Of a stretch of DNA of 28,721 nt, positions 1 to 7,659 are shown piece by piece (the stretch's first letter is position 1; the number at the start of each line of letters is the position of its first letter). Below the pieces are notes generated by a model. It was given only the letters and a program-made list of their open reading frames with translations, did not search any database and was not told where the DNA came from. The stretch comes from Candidatus Zixiibacteriota bacterium. Its GTDB lineage: Bacteria; Zixibacteria; MSB-5A5; GN15; PGXB01. The translations under genes were made by a program, and so were the position numbers. The stretch covers positions 908,070 to 936,790 of the forward strand of contig CP070766.1 in the NCBI GenBank assembly GCA_020345705.1. The letters run 5' to 3'.

Positions 1-1
1 C

Positions 2-232
2 CGTGTCTGCAACGTCAAGCTCAAAGAGCTCGTGAAGGCCGACGAAATCTTCATTACGTCATCGATAAAGCTGATTCTCCCCGTTCAATCGGTGACGTCG
101 GATCGAATTTACAGATATAAAACCGGTCCGCTGACCAAGAGACTGCAAAAGCTGCTCCGGGAACGAATAACCGAGGATATCCGAAAGGTCGTATTCGGGC
201 CACAGCGCCAAAAGACAAGGGTTTCTGAATAG
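2..232 (+). CDS. Class IV PLP aminotransferase, C-terminal fragment (5' end outside window)
   Basis: The frame is open from the first bases of the window and ends at a TAG at 230-232, so only the last 76 residues are visible. The segment KADEIFITSS followed by a Pro-Val and then TGPLTKRLQKLL matches the C-terminal end of fold-type IV PLP enzymes (branched-chain amino acid aminotransferase, D-amino acid aminotransferase, 4-amino-4-deoxychorismate lyase). There the 'ADE-F-T-S' strand lines the cofactor pocket and the 'GP-T--L' helix closes the protein. The catalytic Lys lies upstream of the window, so the substrate (IlvE, Dat or PabC type) cannot be decided. An internal GTG at 32 is not needed as a start because homology-like sequence continues upstream of it. 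Confidence 0.72.
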   Translation, partial: RVCNVKLKELVKADEIFITSSIKLILPVQSVTSDRIYRYKTGPLTKRLQKLLRERITEDIRKVVFGPQRQKTRVSE

Positions 233-387
233 TTTAAGTGCACCCGGAGCGCCCGCTGGAACAAATATTGTGCCGACGGCGTGTCGGTCTGTCTTATAAG
301 CCATTGAAACACAGGCAGGTCTGACGCCCGTGCGGTTGGTATGGGAGTTGCTCTATATTGGTTTCGGATGACTGGCTTAGTTTTATG

Positions 388-416
388 TTGACCGAAGAAG
401 CTGTTTGAAATATCAT
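388..416 (+). promoter_or_regulatory. Sigma70-type promoter for the envelope operon
   Basis: TTGACC (388-393), a 17-nt spacer and TATCAT (411-416) form a good -35/-10 pair. A transcript would start near 423, about 35 nt before the ATG at 459. The rest of the gap 233-446 shows no other gene. Confidence 0.5.
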
Positions 417-458
417 CGCCGGTAGGATGTTTGGAGAAATAACTTCATGGAGGATAAG

Positions 459-1271
459 ATGTTGAGGGCTTTTAAGATTTTTCTCCTGATCGCCGGTATA
501 ACGTGTGTGTCAATGAGTAATATCGCAGCACAGAAAGTAGGATATTCGGTGGATGAAGCCACCCCGTCGCTTTATGATATTCCCCCGCGCGACCTGATTG
601 ATGCCCCGACGGCGGGGACGCTCCCGAGGGGATGTTTCGATATTGAGATGCGGGTTTACAACAACGGCGGAATTCTGGGACGAACCTCGATCGGGCTTTC
701 CGATCGTTTTATGCTCGGTATGTCCTACGGAGCGGAAGGAATTATCGCCGAACGCTCGACCAATCGCAATCCCAGAATCGAATTCAACGTCAAGTTGAGG
801 CTTCTTGACGAGACCTACTATCTGCCGGCTCTCGCGATCGGCTTCAATTCCCAGGGATACGGGGCCTACATAGATGATATGGAGCGCTACACGTACAAGT
901 CGAAAGGCTTCTATATCGCGCTCAGTCGTTCGTATGACTTTCATAACATATCGACTGGCGGGCATGCTGGAGTAAATTACTCGCTGGAGAACGAAAAGGA
1001 TGACGAGGAGGAACCAACTTTTTTCTTTGGATTTGATGCGCGATTCAGCTACAACCTGGGCGTATTGCTTGAGTATGACATGGCTTTGAACGATGACAGG
1101 TCGTCGGTAGGATATGCCAAAGGCCGGGGCTACTTGAATTTCGGCCTGAAGTGGTTCTATTCCGAAAATCTTGAACTCGAAGTTATTTTGAAGAATCTAC
1201 TGTTGAACCGGCAGGAAGGGGCGTCAACTTTTGGCAGAGAATTGAGGTTTACATATATTGAATATTTTTAG
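459..1271 (+). CDS. YjbH-like outer-membrane beta-barrel protein
   Basis: Secreted protein of about 270 residues, probably an outer-membrane barrel. The N-terminus has a signal peptide (basic start, hydrophobic core, Ala-Ala before Gln about 25 residues in). The body has alternating hydrophobic/aromatic strands and the chain ends in Phe, as barrels recognised by the BAM machinery do. The stretch DAPTAGTLPRG, then GLSDRFMLGMSYGAEG, then LPALAIGFNSQGYG resembles the YjbH/DUF940 family, linked in other bacteria to exopolysaccharide or envelope functions. I prefer the ATG at 459, with GGAGGA at 449-454 just upstream; an in-frame ATG at 447 adds four residues. It leads a probable operon with the lipoprotein and FadL-like genes. 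The exact role is unknown. Confidence 0.7.
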   Translation: MLRAFKIFLLIAGITCVSMSNIAAQKVGYSVDEATPSLYDIPPRDLIDAPTAGTLPRGCFDIEMRVYNNGGILGRTSIGLSDRFMLGMSYGAEGIIAERSTNRNPRIEFNVKLRLLDETYYLPALAIGFNSQGYGAYIDDMERYTYKSKGFYIALSRSYDFHNISTGGHAGVNYSLENEKDDEEEPTFFFGFDARFSYNLGVLLEYDMALNDDRSSVGYAKGRGYLNFGLKWFYSENLELEVILKNLLLNRQEGASTFGRELRFTYIEYF

Positions 1272-1289
1272 AAGCATAACGGAGCCATT

Positions 1290-1826
1290 ATGAAAAAATA
1301 TCTTATCCTTCAAATACCGCTGCTGATTGTCCTCATGATAACCACCGGCTGCTACACGATCATAAGTCATCCGGGCGAAGAAGATGACTTCGTCGATCGT
1401 AGCGGCAGGTATGACAATTACAGCGAATACTACGGCTACACTCACTACTACTATCCGGACTACTGGAGCCATCACCCCCGATGGGGTCACTTCTGGGCCA
1501 CCCCCTGGTGGTGGGATTATTATGACTATTATGATGCGGGCTACTACGATGACACCGACTCGCCTCGACCGCCGCAGGGAGAGAGGGCGGTACCTTCTCC
1601 CGGCCGTTGGGAGGACGATGCGACCGTCAACAATCCGGGCATAATAAGAGGTGACTGGGGCCGAAACACCGGGCCTGAAACCAAACCCGGGAGCACCGGT
1701 GGAACGTCGGTCAAACCTCGCGGCAAAACCGAGGAAAAAACCGAGCAGCCCAAGGAGACTCGAGAAAAGGACAAACAGGAAGAAAGCAAGAAAACCAAAC
1801 GCGGCGGGAGGTGGCGGAAGAGATGA
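1290..1826 (+). CDS. Tyr-rich lipoprotein with basic C-terminal tail (unknown function)
   Basis: 178-residue predicted lipoprotein. A short hydrophobic signal ends in Thr-Thr-Gly-Cys with the lipobox Cys at residue 21. Residues about 37-87 are extraordinarily rich in Tyr, Trp, His and Asp (repeated Tyr-Tyr-Asp-type clusters). The remainder is low complexity: Pro/Gly-rich, then Lys/Glu-rich, ending in a strongly basic GGRWRKR-type tail that could touch anionic envelope polymers. I recognise no catalytic domain. It lies 18 bp after the YjbH-like gene and its stop overlaps the next start (ATGA at 1823-1826), so the three genes are probably co-transcribed and the last two translationally coupled. 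The product name is inference from composition. Confidence 0.7.
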   Translation: MKKYLILQIPLLIVLMITTGCYTIISHPGEEDDFVDRSGRYDNYSEYYGYTHYYYPDYWSHHPRWGHFWATPWWWDYYDYYDAGYYDDTDSPRPPQGERAVPSPGRWEDDATVNNPGIIRGDWGRNTGPETKPGSTGGTSVKPRGKTEEKTEQPKETREKDKQEESKKTKRGGRWRKR

Positions 1827-3094
1827 AACGAATAATAATACTGACGCTATCCATATGCATTATTACAGCACTGGGCTCCGGTTCCAAGGCCGGTTATCTC
1901 TTCGAAGTCGAGGAAATCCTGGCTGGTAACCATGCCGGATTCGGTGCCCGGCAAATGGCTATGGGCGGAGCGGGGATTATGGGCATGGACGGCACGGCGC
2001 TGTTCTATAATCCGGCCAACCTGGCCAGAATTCCCAGGATAGAATTTAACCTGGGTTTGTCCTATCAGAAATTCAAAGATGAGTCATTTACACGAGTTCT
2101 TGGTCCCGGGACAGTGCTTGATGATGGAGACCAGAAGACGAATACCCGTCTGAATACTGCCATTCTGTCCATACCGTATCCGACCTATCGCGGCTCCCTG
2201 GTCTTCGGGGTCGGCATGGTCCGACAGGCCGACTTCGACAAGGTCTCCACCCTGCTCTACGAGGAGGACGACGCAGGGACTTTAATCTCCAATCCTCAAA
2301 GAACTTTTGAATCGGGGGGATTGAATCAGTGGGGATTCGGGATGGGGATTGATCTTTCGCCGCGTCTCTCATTCGGCGTGACGGCGCTCTTGTATCGAGG
2401 CAAGCATGAGTTCAATCTGCAATCGGACATTTACGAATCGGGTCAACTGGTCGATCCCTGGTCCCAACTTCTGGAATACAGGTATATGGGTATCGGCGGC
2501 AAGCTCGGTCTGGCCATGCAGCTCTCGCGATATGTCGGTCTGGGTCTCACCGCAGAACTGCCCGTCAATCTGCATGTCGATTGGGAAGAGACATTCATCA
2601 CTGACGGCGTCATGTATGAAAGCGATGAGTATGACCTGAAAAAGCCCTTTGTTTTCTCGGCTGGTGTTCTTGCGCGATTCAATAATGTCTCATTGCTGGC
2701 TGACGCGGATTACGCTGACTGGACGCAGCTTCAATACGGCGACAACGTTATCATGGAGCTGGATAATGAGTTGTTCAAGGAATACTACCGCGAAGTCCTG
2801 GGCTACAGGATCGGCGGTGAGTACGTTCTGCCGACGGTCGGACTTTCACTCCGAGCCGGATACTTCCACGACCCGCTTCCCTATAAGAAAGAATTCTTCG
2901 ACAAGGATCGCAGGGGCTACAGTTTCGGGTTCGGAATTCTCGTCGATCAGGTCATGACGATTGACTTTGCTTACGTACGCGGAAACTATAAGACTTTTAA
3001 CGAGCTTGATTCGCAGGATTTCACTTATAAAATTGCTCTCAACAACGATGTGGCATACAGCCGGGCCTTTGTGACCGGTGCCTACAGATTTTAG
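1823..3094 (+). CDS. FadL/PorV-like outer-membrane protein
   Basis: 423-residue outer-membrane protein of the OmpP1/FadL/PorV-like superfamily. After a signal peptide come GFGARQMAMGGAGIMGMDGT and a following FYNPAN-type motif. That arrangement is the family hallmark: an N-terminal Gly-rich 'R-x-MGGA' segment, then 'YNPA'. Long amphipathic strands follow and the chain ends in Tyr-Arg-Phe. Relatives are hydrophobic-compound transporters (FadL) or accessory barrels of the type IX secretion system (PorV); the sequence does not decide between them. A GTG at 1811 gives four more residues, but the ATG at 1823 overlaps the previous stop as ATGA, the usual layout for coupled translation, so I choose it. 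The gene ends before a hairpin at 3121-3142. Confidence 0.8.
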   Translation: MKRIIILTLSICIITALGSGSKAGYLFEVEEILAGNHAGFGARQMAMGGAGIMGMDGTALFYNPANLARIPRIEFNLGLSYQKFKDESFTRVLGPGTVLDDGDQKTNTRLNTAILSIPYPTYRGSLVFGVGMVRQADFDKVSTLLYEEDDAGTLISNPQRTFESGGLNQWGFGMGIDLSPRLSFGVTALLYRGKHEFNLQSDIYESGQLVDPWSQLLEYRYMGIGGKLGLAMQLSRYVGLGLTAELPVNLHVDWEETFITDGVMYESDEYDLKKPFVFSAGVLARFNNVSLLADADYADWTQLQYGDNVIMELDNELFKEYYREVLGYRIGGEYVLPTVGLSLRAGYFHDPLPYKKEFFDKDRRGYSFGFGILVDQVMTIDFAYVRGNYKTFNELDSQDFTYKIALNNDVAYSRAFVTGAYRF

Positions 3095-3120
3095 TCTTTA
3101 AGCGGAATATTGAAGTGATG

Positions 3121-3142
3121 AAGGCGGCCGCCGGGCCGCCTT
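3121..3142. terminator. GC-rich hairpin between convergent genes
   Basis: A perfect 9-bp stem (AAGGCGGCC / GGCCGCCTT) encloses a 4-nt loop. It lies 26 nt after the FadL-like stop and 2 nt after the end of the convergent creatininase gene. The U-tract on the plus strand is short (TTT then GTC) and is absent on the minus strand, so termination may be partial or Rho-assisted. Confidence 0.6.
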
Positions 3143-3144
3143 TG

Positions 3145-3885
3145 TCATATCTTTTCCCAGCGACCGAGTACCTCAATCAGGAATTCTTCAATCTTCTTGA
3201 ATACCTTCTGCTGGTACTCACGCGACCGTTCGGCGTCAAAATCCGGTAGGCCTTCGTTTTTCTTGAAGAGCAGGATTGAACCGGGAATCGGATAGACATT
3301 TGCCCCCGGCCGGTAGAAGTAAACCATATCTTCATCATACAAAGATTCGTCGACCAGCGACTCGTCGATGGCCTGCACCATGGCATTCTCGTCCAGGCCG
3401 GCATGGGCGCCTGACTGGCCATAGAACTCCTCTACCAGATCGGCACAAAGCTCCCACCAGTGGATGACGGCGATCCTGACCCGGTAGAGATAATAAAATT
3501 CGTGGGCCGCCGACTTCAGAGCCGAGTTATTGCCGCCGTGCCCGTTGAGGACGATCACTTTTTCAAAGCCGTTATCATAGAATGATTTCAGAATATCCTT
3601 GACAATCGACTCGAAATTAGGGGGCTGAATCGTGATTGAACCGGGATAACCGTACAGCGATTTGGTTATGCCGTAGTTCAGCGTGGGTGCGATGAGGGCG
3701 TTGATTCTATCGGCCAGGTATTCGGCGATTGACTCCGGTATCAGATTATCGGTTCCGATTGCCGCGGGACCGTGCGCTTCTATTGTTCCCACCGGAAAAA
3801 GAACAGTGTCTACTTTGTCGGGCACAAGGTCGCGGACGCTCTTCCAGGAAAGTCTTTGAAGCTTTCTTTCCATGACTATGCTCAT
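3145..3885 (-). CDS. Creatininase-family amidohydrolase
   Basis: 246-residue cytosolic metal-dependent hydrolase of the creatininase fold. This family includes creatinine amidohydrolase, formamide hydrolases such as ArfB, and the mycofactocin peptidase MftE. Visible ligand motifs are GTIEAHG with Glu36 and His38, GTDN with Asp46, NGHGGN with His116, and HAGLDENAM with His161 and Glu166. The usual second His of 'HGPHLP' is replaced (HGPAAIG), and the common HAG-x-ETS is HAG-LD-ENA, so the substrate should not be assumed to be creatinine. Its ATG overlaps the stop of the upstream transferase gene by 4 bp (ATGA, 3882-3885), a strong sign that the two are co-translated and work together. Confidence 0.82.
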   Translation of the reverse strand: MSIVMERKLQRLSWKSVRDLVPDKVDTVLFPVGTIEAHGPAAIGTDNLIPESIAEYLADRINALIAPTLNYGITKSLYGYPGSITIQPPNFESIVKDILKSFYDNGFEKVIVLNGHGGNNSALKSAAHEFYYLYRVRIAVIHWWELCADLVEEFYGQSGAHAGLDENAMVQAIDESLVDESLYDEDMVYFYRPGANVYPIPGSILLFKKNEGLPDFDAERSREYQQKVFKKIEEFLIEVLGRWEKI

Positions 3886-4634
3886 GTGCCCAGTCTGTTT
3901 ATAAGTCTCTCCAGGACAAGTTCCGTTTCTTTCGTGGAGATTTCGTCCCCCTCCAGACGGTACTGGTTGATATCCCGAACCAGATATTCGAGGTCTTCAT
4001 GATGTTCCACGGCGTACCACAGCTCAAGCTCGCTCCACGAGAGACCTTTTTCCCTGAAGTGGTTGGCCACCTCGGAGTAAATGTTCGGTGACCTCCAGTC
4101 AAAATTCGACATCTTGACGTGACACTCCTGTGTCATGCCGATAAGGTAATACCGCCCCTCCACGGTCGGGCCGAAAACGGCGTCGGATTTTTTCAACAGC
4201 TTCAAAGCAGTCTTGAGCATATCGGCCTTGAGAGTCGGTGTCCGGCTGCCGATGAAGAGAACGTGGTTGTACCCATCCTCGAGACACCTGCAGATGGCCG
4301 TCTCCATCTTAATCCCCCACCTCTCGGGTGGCAGGCAGGTCAACTTCAGTTCCTCTTTGAGGACCCTTGCCTTTCGTCCTTTGAGTTTTCTGCCGAGGTA
4401 GTTCATTATCGTGTTGACCGCCTTTTTGGTCTTGGGCAGGTCGGCATAGAAGAGGTGGAAGTCAACCGAACGAAGTTCGAGCACGTTCACCAGAGTATCG
4501 GCAATGAAGGCCTGGTGAAGGAAGTCGATTTCTTCCGGGCTGAGTGCTTCACTTATATTCAGCTCCGAGCCGTCCTCCATCACTTCCTGTATACAGACGG
4601 CCAGGACGGCATCATTTGCTCTTGATTTAGACAT
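3882..4634 (-). CDS. Divergent DUF2064 / CofC-like nucleotidyl or glycosyl transferase
   Basis: About 250 residues. The middle portion resembles the DUF2064 family ('rSAM/selenodomain-associated transferase 1', GT-A fold, related to CofC/MobA). It has LFIGSRTPTLKADML followed about 20 residues later by FGPTVEGRYYLIGM, where typical members carry 'GSD-P-L' and 'GP--DGGYYLIG'. Two key positions differ: the acidic residue of the first motif is Arg, and the Asp-Gly-Gly-Tyr is Glu-Gly-Arg-Tyr. The N-terminal 'K-P--G--KTRL' nucleotide loop is not recognisable either. The enzyme may have changed chemistry or lost activity. ATG at 4634 is preferred over TTG at 4640; neither has a clear ribosome binding site. 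It is the first gene of a two-gene operon with the creatininase homologue. Confidence 0.62.
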   Translation of the reverse strand: MSKSRANDAVLAVCIQEVMEDGSELNISEALSPEEIDFLHQAFIADTLVNVLELRSVDFHLFYADLPKTKKAVNTIMNYLGRKLKGRKARVLKEELKLTCLPPERWGIKMETAICRCLEDGYNHVLFIGSRTPTLKADMLKTALKLLKKSDAVFGPTVEGRYYLIGMTQECHVKMSNFDWRSPNIYSEVANHFREKGLSWSELELWYAVEHHEDLEYLVRDINQYRLEGDEISTKETELVLERLINRLGT

Positions 4635-4674
4635 AAGCAACGGTAGTTTGTCGTTTCCTCAATAATTTTGCGCC

Positions 4675-4703
4675 AATATAAGGAAGCCGGCAGACCGCGT
4701 CAA
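4675..4703 (-). promoter_or_regulatory. Sigma70-type promoter for the DUF2064-creatininase pair
   Basis: Reading the minus strand, TTGACG (4703-4698), a 17-nt spacer and TATATT (4680-4675) lie between ccdA and the DUF2064 gene. This gives a leader of about 34 nt to the ATG at 4634. Confidence 0.6.
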
Positions 4704-4738
4704 GAGACGTGCCGCATTTTTTGGCCGACTCCGGTCGT

Positions 4739-5476
4739 TTAACCGAGATTCAGTGATGGAAATGCTTCGAGAAGATAGTTGGCGATAATCTGTAATATAT
4801 TGAAGAAAATGAGTACTCCGATTAGCATCAGTAATCCGCCCGATATAATTTCGACTGCACGGAAGTGCCGTTTGATGAAACCGAAGAAACCGACCAGGAA
4901 ATTGAACAGGAAGGCGGTCAAAATAAACGGGATACCCAGACCCGCCGAATAGAACGACAGCAATATTATACCCCTGGATACTGTCTCCTGATTGGCGGCG
5001 ACGGTCAGAATGGAGCCCAGGATGGGCCCGATGCACGGGGTCCAGCCGAAGGCAAAGGCCATGCCGATGACGACCGAACCGAGGATTCCGAATTTCTTGC
5101 TGCCGGAATGAAAGCGCTTTTCATAGTTGAGAAATTTTATCCTGAAGACGCCGGCGACGTGCAGACCAAAAATGAATATCAATAGGCCGGCGACCTTGTT
5201 GAAAACCGTCAAATTCTGAAACAGCCAGCTGCCGATGAATGAAGCCGATGCACCCAGAGCAATGAAGATAGCCGAGAACCCGACCACAAAGAATATCGTA
5301 TTGACGGTGACGCGGCCCAGATGTTCGGATGCCTTTTCCCTGTTCGTCAAGTCTTCGATCGAGACGCCCGAGATGAATGAGATGTAACCCGGTATCAACG
5401 GCAATACGCAGGGCGATATGAACGATAGACCTCCGGCAAGAAAGGCACTGAAATAGCTTATACTTGTTTCAAACAT
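4739..5476 (-). CDS. ccdA: CcdA-type thiol-disulfide transporter (cytochrome c biogenesis / DsbD transmembrane domain)
   Basis: 245-residue polytopic membrane protein with six hydrophobic segments. It belongs to the CcdA/DsbD transmembrane family, which moves electrons from cytosolic thioredoxin to extracytoplasmic thiol proteins, for example those that keep apocytochrome c haem-binding cysteines reduced. The two redox Cys lie in conserved contexts: Cys23 in SPCVLPLIPGY and Cys148 in GWTPCIGPILG. The length matches stand-alone CcdA, with no fused thioredoxin domain. It sits about 58 bp after the pseudo-receiver gene, and thioredoxin is encoded about 3 kb upstream on the same strand. A hairpin immediately before the ATG covers its ribosome binding site. 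Confidence 0.9.
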   Translation of the reverse strand: MFETSISYFSAFLAGGLSFISPCVLPLIPGYISFISGVSIEDLTNREKASEHLGRVTVNTIFFVVGFSAIFIALGASASFIGSWLFQNLTVFNKVAGLLIFIFGLHVAGVFRIKFLNYEKRFHSGSKKFGILGSVVIGMAFAFGWTPCIGPILGSILTVAANQETVSRGIILLSFYSAGLGIPFILTAFLFNFLVGFFGFIKRHFRAVEIISGGLLMLIGVLIFFNILQIIANYLLEAFPSLNLG

Positions 5477-5482
5477 CTGTGT

Positions 5483-5508
5483 TCCTTAGTTTCCTGTTAA
5501 ACTAAGGA
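5483..5508 (-). promoter_or_regulatory. Leader hairpin covering the ccdA ribosome binding site
   Basis: CCTTAGTTT and AAACTAAGG form a perfect 9-bp stem (10 with the flanking T-A pair) around a 6-nt loop. On the minus-strand RNA the 3' arm contains the Shine-Dalgarno AAGGA, which ends 6 nt before the ccdA AUG. The structure could hide the site. It could also be a weak terminator of the upstream gene, but no U-tract follows. Confidence 0.5.
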
Positions 5509-5534
5509 GAACCGGGTAGGGTTCCAAGCGGAAT

Positions 5535-6782
5535 TTATTTTTTGTCGGTGATCAGTCGAGCGATGTCGTCTTTAATCAATCGGTAAATCTCGTCCTTGTC
5601 GATCTTGTCGACAATCTTCTTGGCCAGCTTCTCCGACAGCAGCTCGACTAGATAATTGACGAAGTGCCTGATTTCGGCCGGGTCAACTTCCGTCTCCGGC
5701 TTAGCCTTCTTCTCTTCGACAGCGATCGTGCTGACCGGGCGGGCTCCAGCCTTCTCCACCTTCGGTTCGGGCGCCGGCTCGGAGCTGATCTTTTCGGCCT
5801 CCTGCTTGAACTCCGAGATAAACTCGTCCACACCTCCCGGCTTTATCTTCGGCTGCTCGGGCGGTTTTTCATCAGAAGGCGGCGGTTTGAGCGGTTCGAT
5901 GACGTCGCTCGTCGGGACGGATTCCAGCTTCTGAGAGTCATGCTGTCTGGTGCCGACAGCAGGCGGTTTCTCCACCGATTCCTTTTGCATCTCTTTTATA
6001 AACCAATCGTAGTCATGATCGGACTCGCCCTGAACTGCCTCCGGACTGCCTGCTTCATCCGGATTTATCAAACCATACTGATCATCGGTCAACTCGATTT
6101 TGGCTGAGGCCGGCGTTTGCTCTTTTTTCTTGACTTCTTTGTCTTCCCCCGGTGGGGCTTCATCACGTATCATACGCGATTCGACCTTGTCACTGTCACT
6201 CGGCTTACCGGCTTCATCGTATTCGGGTTGATGAATGTCAAAGAAATCTTTCTTGGCCGATTTACCGGCCGCCTTGACCCGAAGATTGGTCGCGGTTTTG
6301 TCCATTACCTCGGAGTCCTCAACCTCGATTCTGTCAAGCCCCAGGGCCTCATCAATGAGCTCGTCATCGACCGAACCGGCCGCGAACGGTTCCGCCGTTT
6401 TGACCTTCTCATCAGTTGCGCTTTCGACGCCGCCGCCCACGAACAGCCTGACGCGGCCGATGAAATCGTCGGGGTCGAAAGGCCTCGGGAGAATTACTTC
6501 TTCGGGGTACGAGAGCGACCGCCCTTCAGGATCGGCAATAAGAAGGAGAGGGATGGACGATGTGTTCTCGTTTTCCTCCAGAATATCGTACAGGTACTTG
6601 TTGTCGGCATCCTTCAAGTCGGCCCCAATAATCACCATATTGGGTTTCGCGGTTATAATGAGCTCCTTGGCTTTCTCAGTATTCGATGCCGCAACCACGT
6701 CATAGCCGTGCTGATGAAGGATGGATTCGGCAATGCTTCTGATAGCATCTGACTTTTCGGCAACCAGGATTTTCTTTCGCAT
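5535..6782 (-). CDS. Pseudo-receiver (CheY-like) protein with long disordered linker and C-terminal helical domain
   Basis: 415-residue protein. Residues about 1-115 have the CheY receiver pattern (KKILVAEKSDAIRS, a central hydrophobic strand, then a LPRPFDPDDFIGRV end). The chemistry is missing: the acidic pair is Glu-Lys, the phospho-acceptor Asp position in MVIIGADL appears to be Gly, and the conserved Lys before Pro-Phe is Arg. Residues about 120-360 are a low-complexity, acidic, Pro/Lys/Glu-rich linker. The last 50 residues are a predicted amphipathic helical domain. ATG at 6782 fits AAGGAG 9 nt upstream; TTG at 6785 is also in frame. It lies 13 nt after the rhomboid gene and is probably cotranscribed. 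It is likely a phosphorylation-independent scaffold. Confidence 0.7.
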   Translation of the reverse strand: MRKKILVAEKSDAIRSIAESILHQHGYDVVAASNTEKAKELIITAKPNMVIIGADLKDADNKYLYDILEENENTSSIPLLLIADPEGRSLSYPEEVILPRPFDPDDFIGRVRLFVGGGVESATDEKVKTAEPFAAGSVDDELIDEALGLDRIEVEDSEVMDKTATNLRVKAAGKSAKKDFFDIHQPEYDEAGKPSDSDKVESRMIRDEAPPGEDKEVKKKEQTPASAKIELTDDQYGLINPDEAGSPEAVQGESDHDYDWFIKEMQKESVEKPPAVGTRQHDSQKLESVPTSDVIEPLKPPPSDEKPPEQPKIKPGGVDEFISEFKQEAEKISSEPAPEPKVEKAGARPVSTIAVEEKKAKPETEVDPAEIRHFVNYLVELLSEKLAKKIVDKIDKDEIYRLIKDDIARLITDKK

Positions 6783-6795
6783 CAAATACTGCTCC

Positions 6796-7623
6796 TTATT
6801 TCCGATTGTCGTCGTTTGAGAGAATTTCGCTGGCGTCCTCCAGGAACTTTCTGTCTTCCTTCGAGATATTCTCTATGCCGAGTTCATTTATCTTGTCCAG
6901 GACTCGATCAACCCTTTTCATTATTTCCTCGGCTTCTTGCCGGTTTTTCTCCAGCTTGGCAGTTTTACGTCTGTGGCGCAAAGACTTAAGCCACCGCCCA
7001 AAAAACTGCAAACGCCAGTCCAGCTTAATGTAGACCAGGCCGACCACGGCCCCTCCAAGATGGGCGAGATGAGCCACCTGGGGACCGGAGGCAAAGAAAC
7101 TCAATAGGCCGAATAAAGGGATGGCATATCTGACACGCATCGGCAGAATGAAAAAGACCAGAATCGTCCGGCGAGGAAACATCAGCCAGTAGGCGGCCAG
7201 GATTCCGTATATCGCCCCCGACGCACCGATGATCGGATAAGGGAGCCCGGGATTCAGAATCACGGAAAACAAGGACCCGCCCAGCCCGCAATAGATGTAA
7301 TACTTCAGAAACGCCCTGGAGCCCCAGGTATATTCGATTTCGGTACCGAACATCCAGAGAACAAACATATTGAAGAGGATATGCAAGAAATTGGCGTGCA
7401 AAAACATGTAAGTGAACAGTTGGTACATGTAATTGGGGAATTCGCTGTAAAACCTGGCGGGCGTCAGGCCAAAAGCGACCGCCAGATTTACAGTCGAAAC
7501 GTTCTGGATAAGATAGACGGCGCCATTGGCAATAAGAAGATACTTTATTACCCGGCTGACCGATCCCGGTCCAAAACGAAGTCCCGAGGATCCTTGAGAA
7601 TGTACGTTCCCGAACGACCTCAT
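6796..7623 (-). CDS. Rhomboid-family intramembrane serine protease
   Basis: About 275 residues with six hydrophobic helices. The rhomboid catalytic dyad is present: Ser in GASGAIYG (about residue 136) and His in HLAHLGGAVVG (about residue 189). The HxxxN-type motif HILFNMFVLWMFG lies in helix 2. These enzymes cut transmembrane substrates inside the inner membrane. After the last helix comes a basic, charged segment and a small C-terminal module (VDRVLDKINELG, then KEDRKFLEDAS). Similar tails are found on rhomboids of Bacteroidetes-like bacteria. The ATG at 7623 directly follows an in-frame GTG at 7626; neither has a strong ribosome binding site. A near-consensus promoter precedes it and the pseudo-receiver gene follows. 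Confidence 0.9.
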   Translation of the reverse strand: MRSFGNVHSQGSSGLRFGPGSVSRVIKYLLIANGAVYLIQNVSTVNLAVAFGLTPARFYSEFPNYMYQLFTYMFLHANFLHILFNMFVLWMFGTEIEYTWGSRAFLKYYIYCGLGGSLFSVILNPGLPYPIIGASGAIYGILAAYWLMFPRRTILVFFILPMRVRYAIPLFGLLSFFASGPQVAHLAHLGGAVVGLVYIKLDWRLQFFGRWLKSLRHRRKTAKLEKNRQEAEEIMKRVDRVLDKINELGIENISKEDRKFLEDASEILSNDDNRK

Positions 7624-7659
7624 CACTCAAACTATCGGCAAATTCTGTTCGCCTCTTAA

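Noticed and set aside
3145..4634. Mycofactocin-like cluster (creatininase MftE plus a glycosyltransferase)
   Set aside because: No MftA precursor, MftB, radical SAM MftC or MftD is present, and the neighbouring transferase is DUF2064-like, not MftF.
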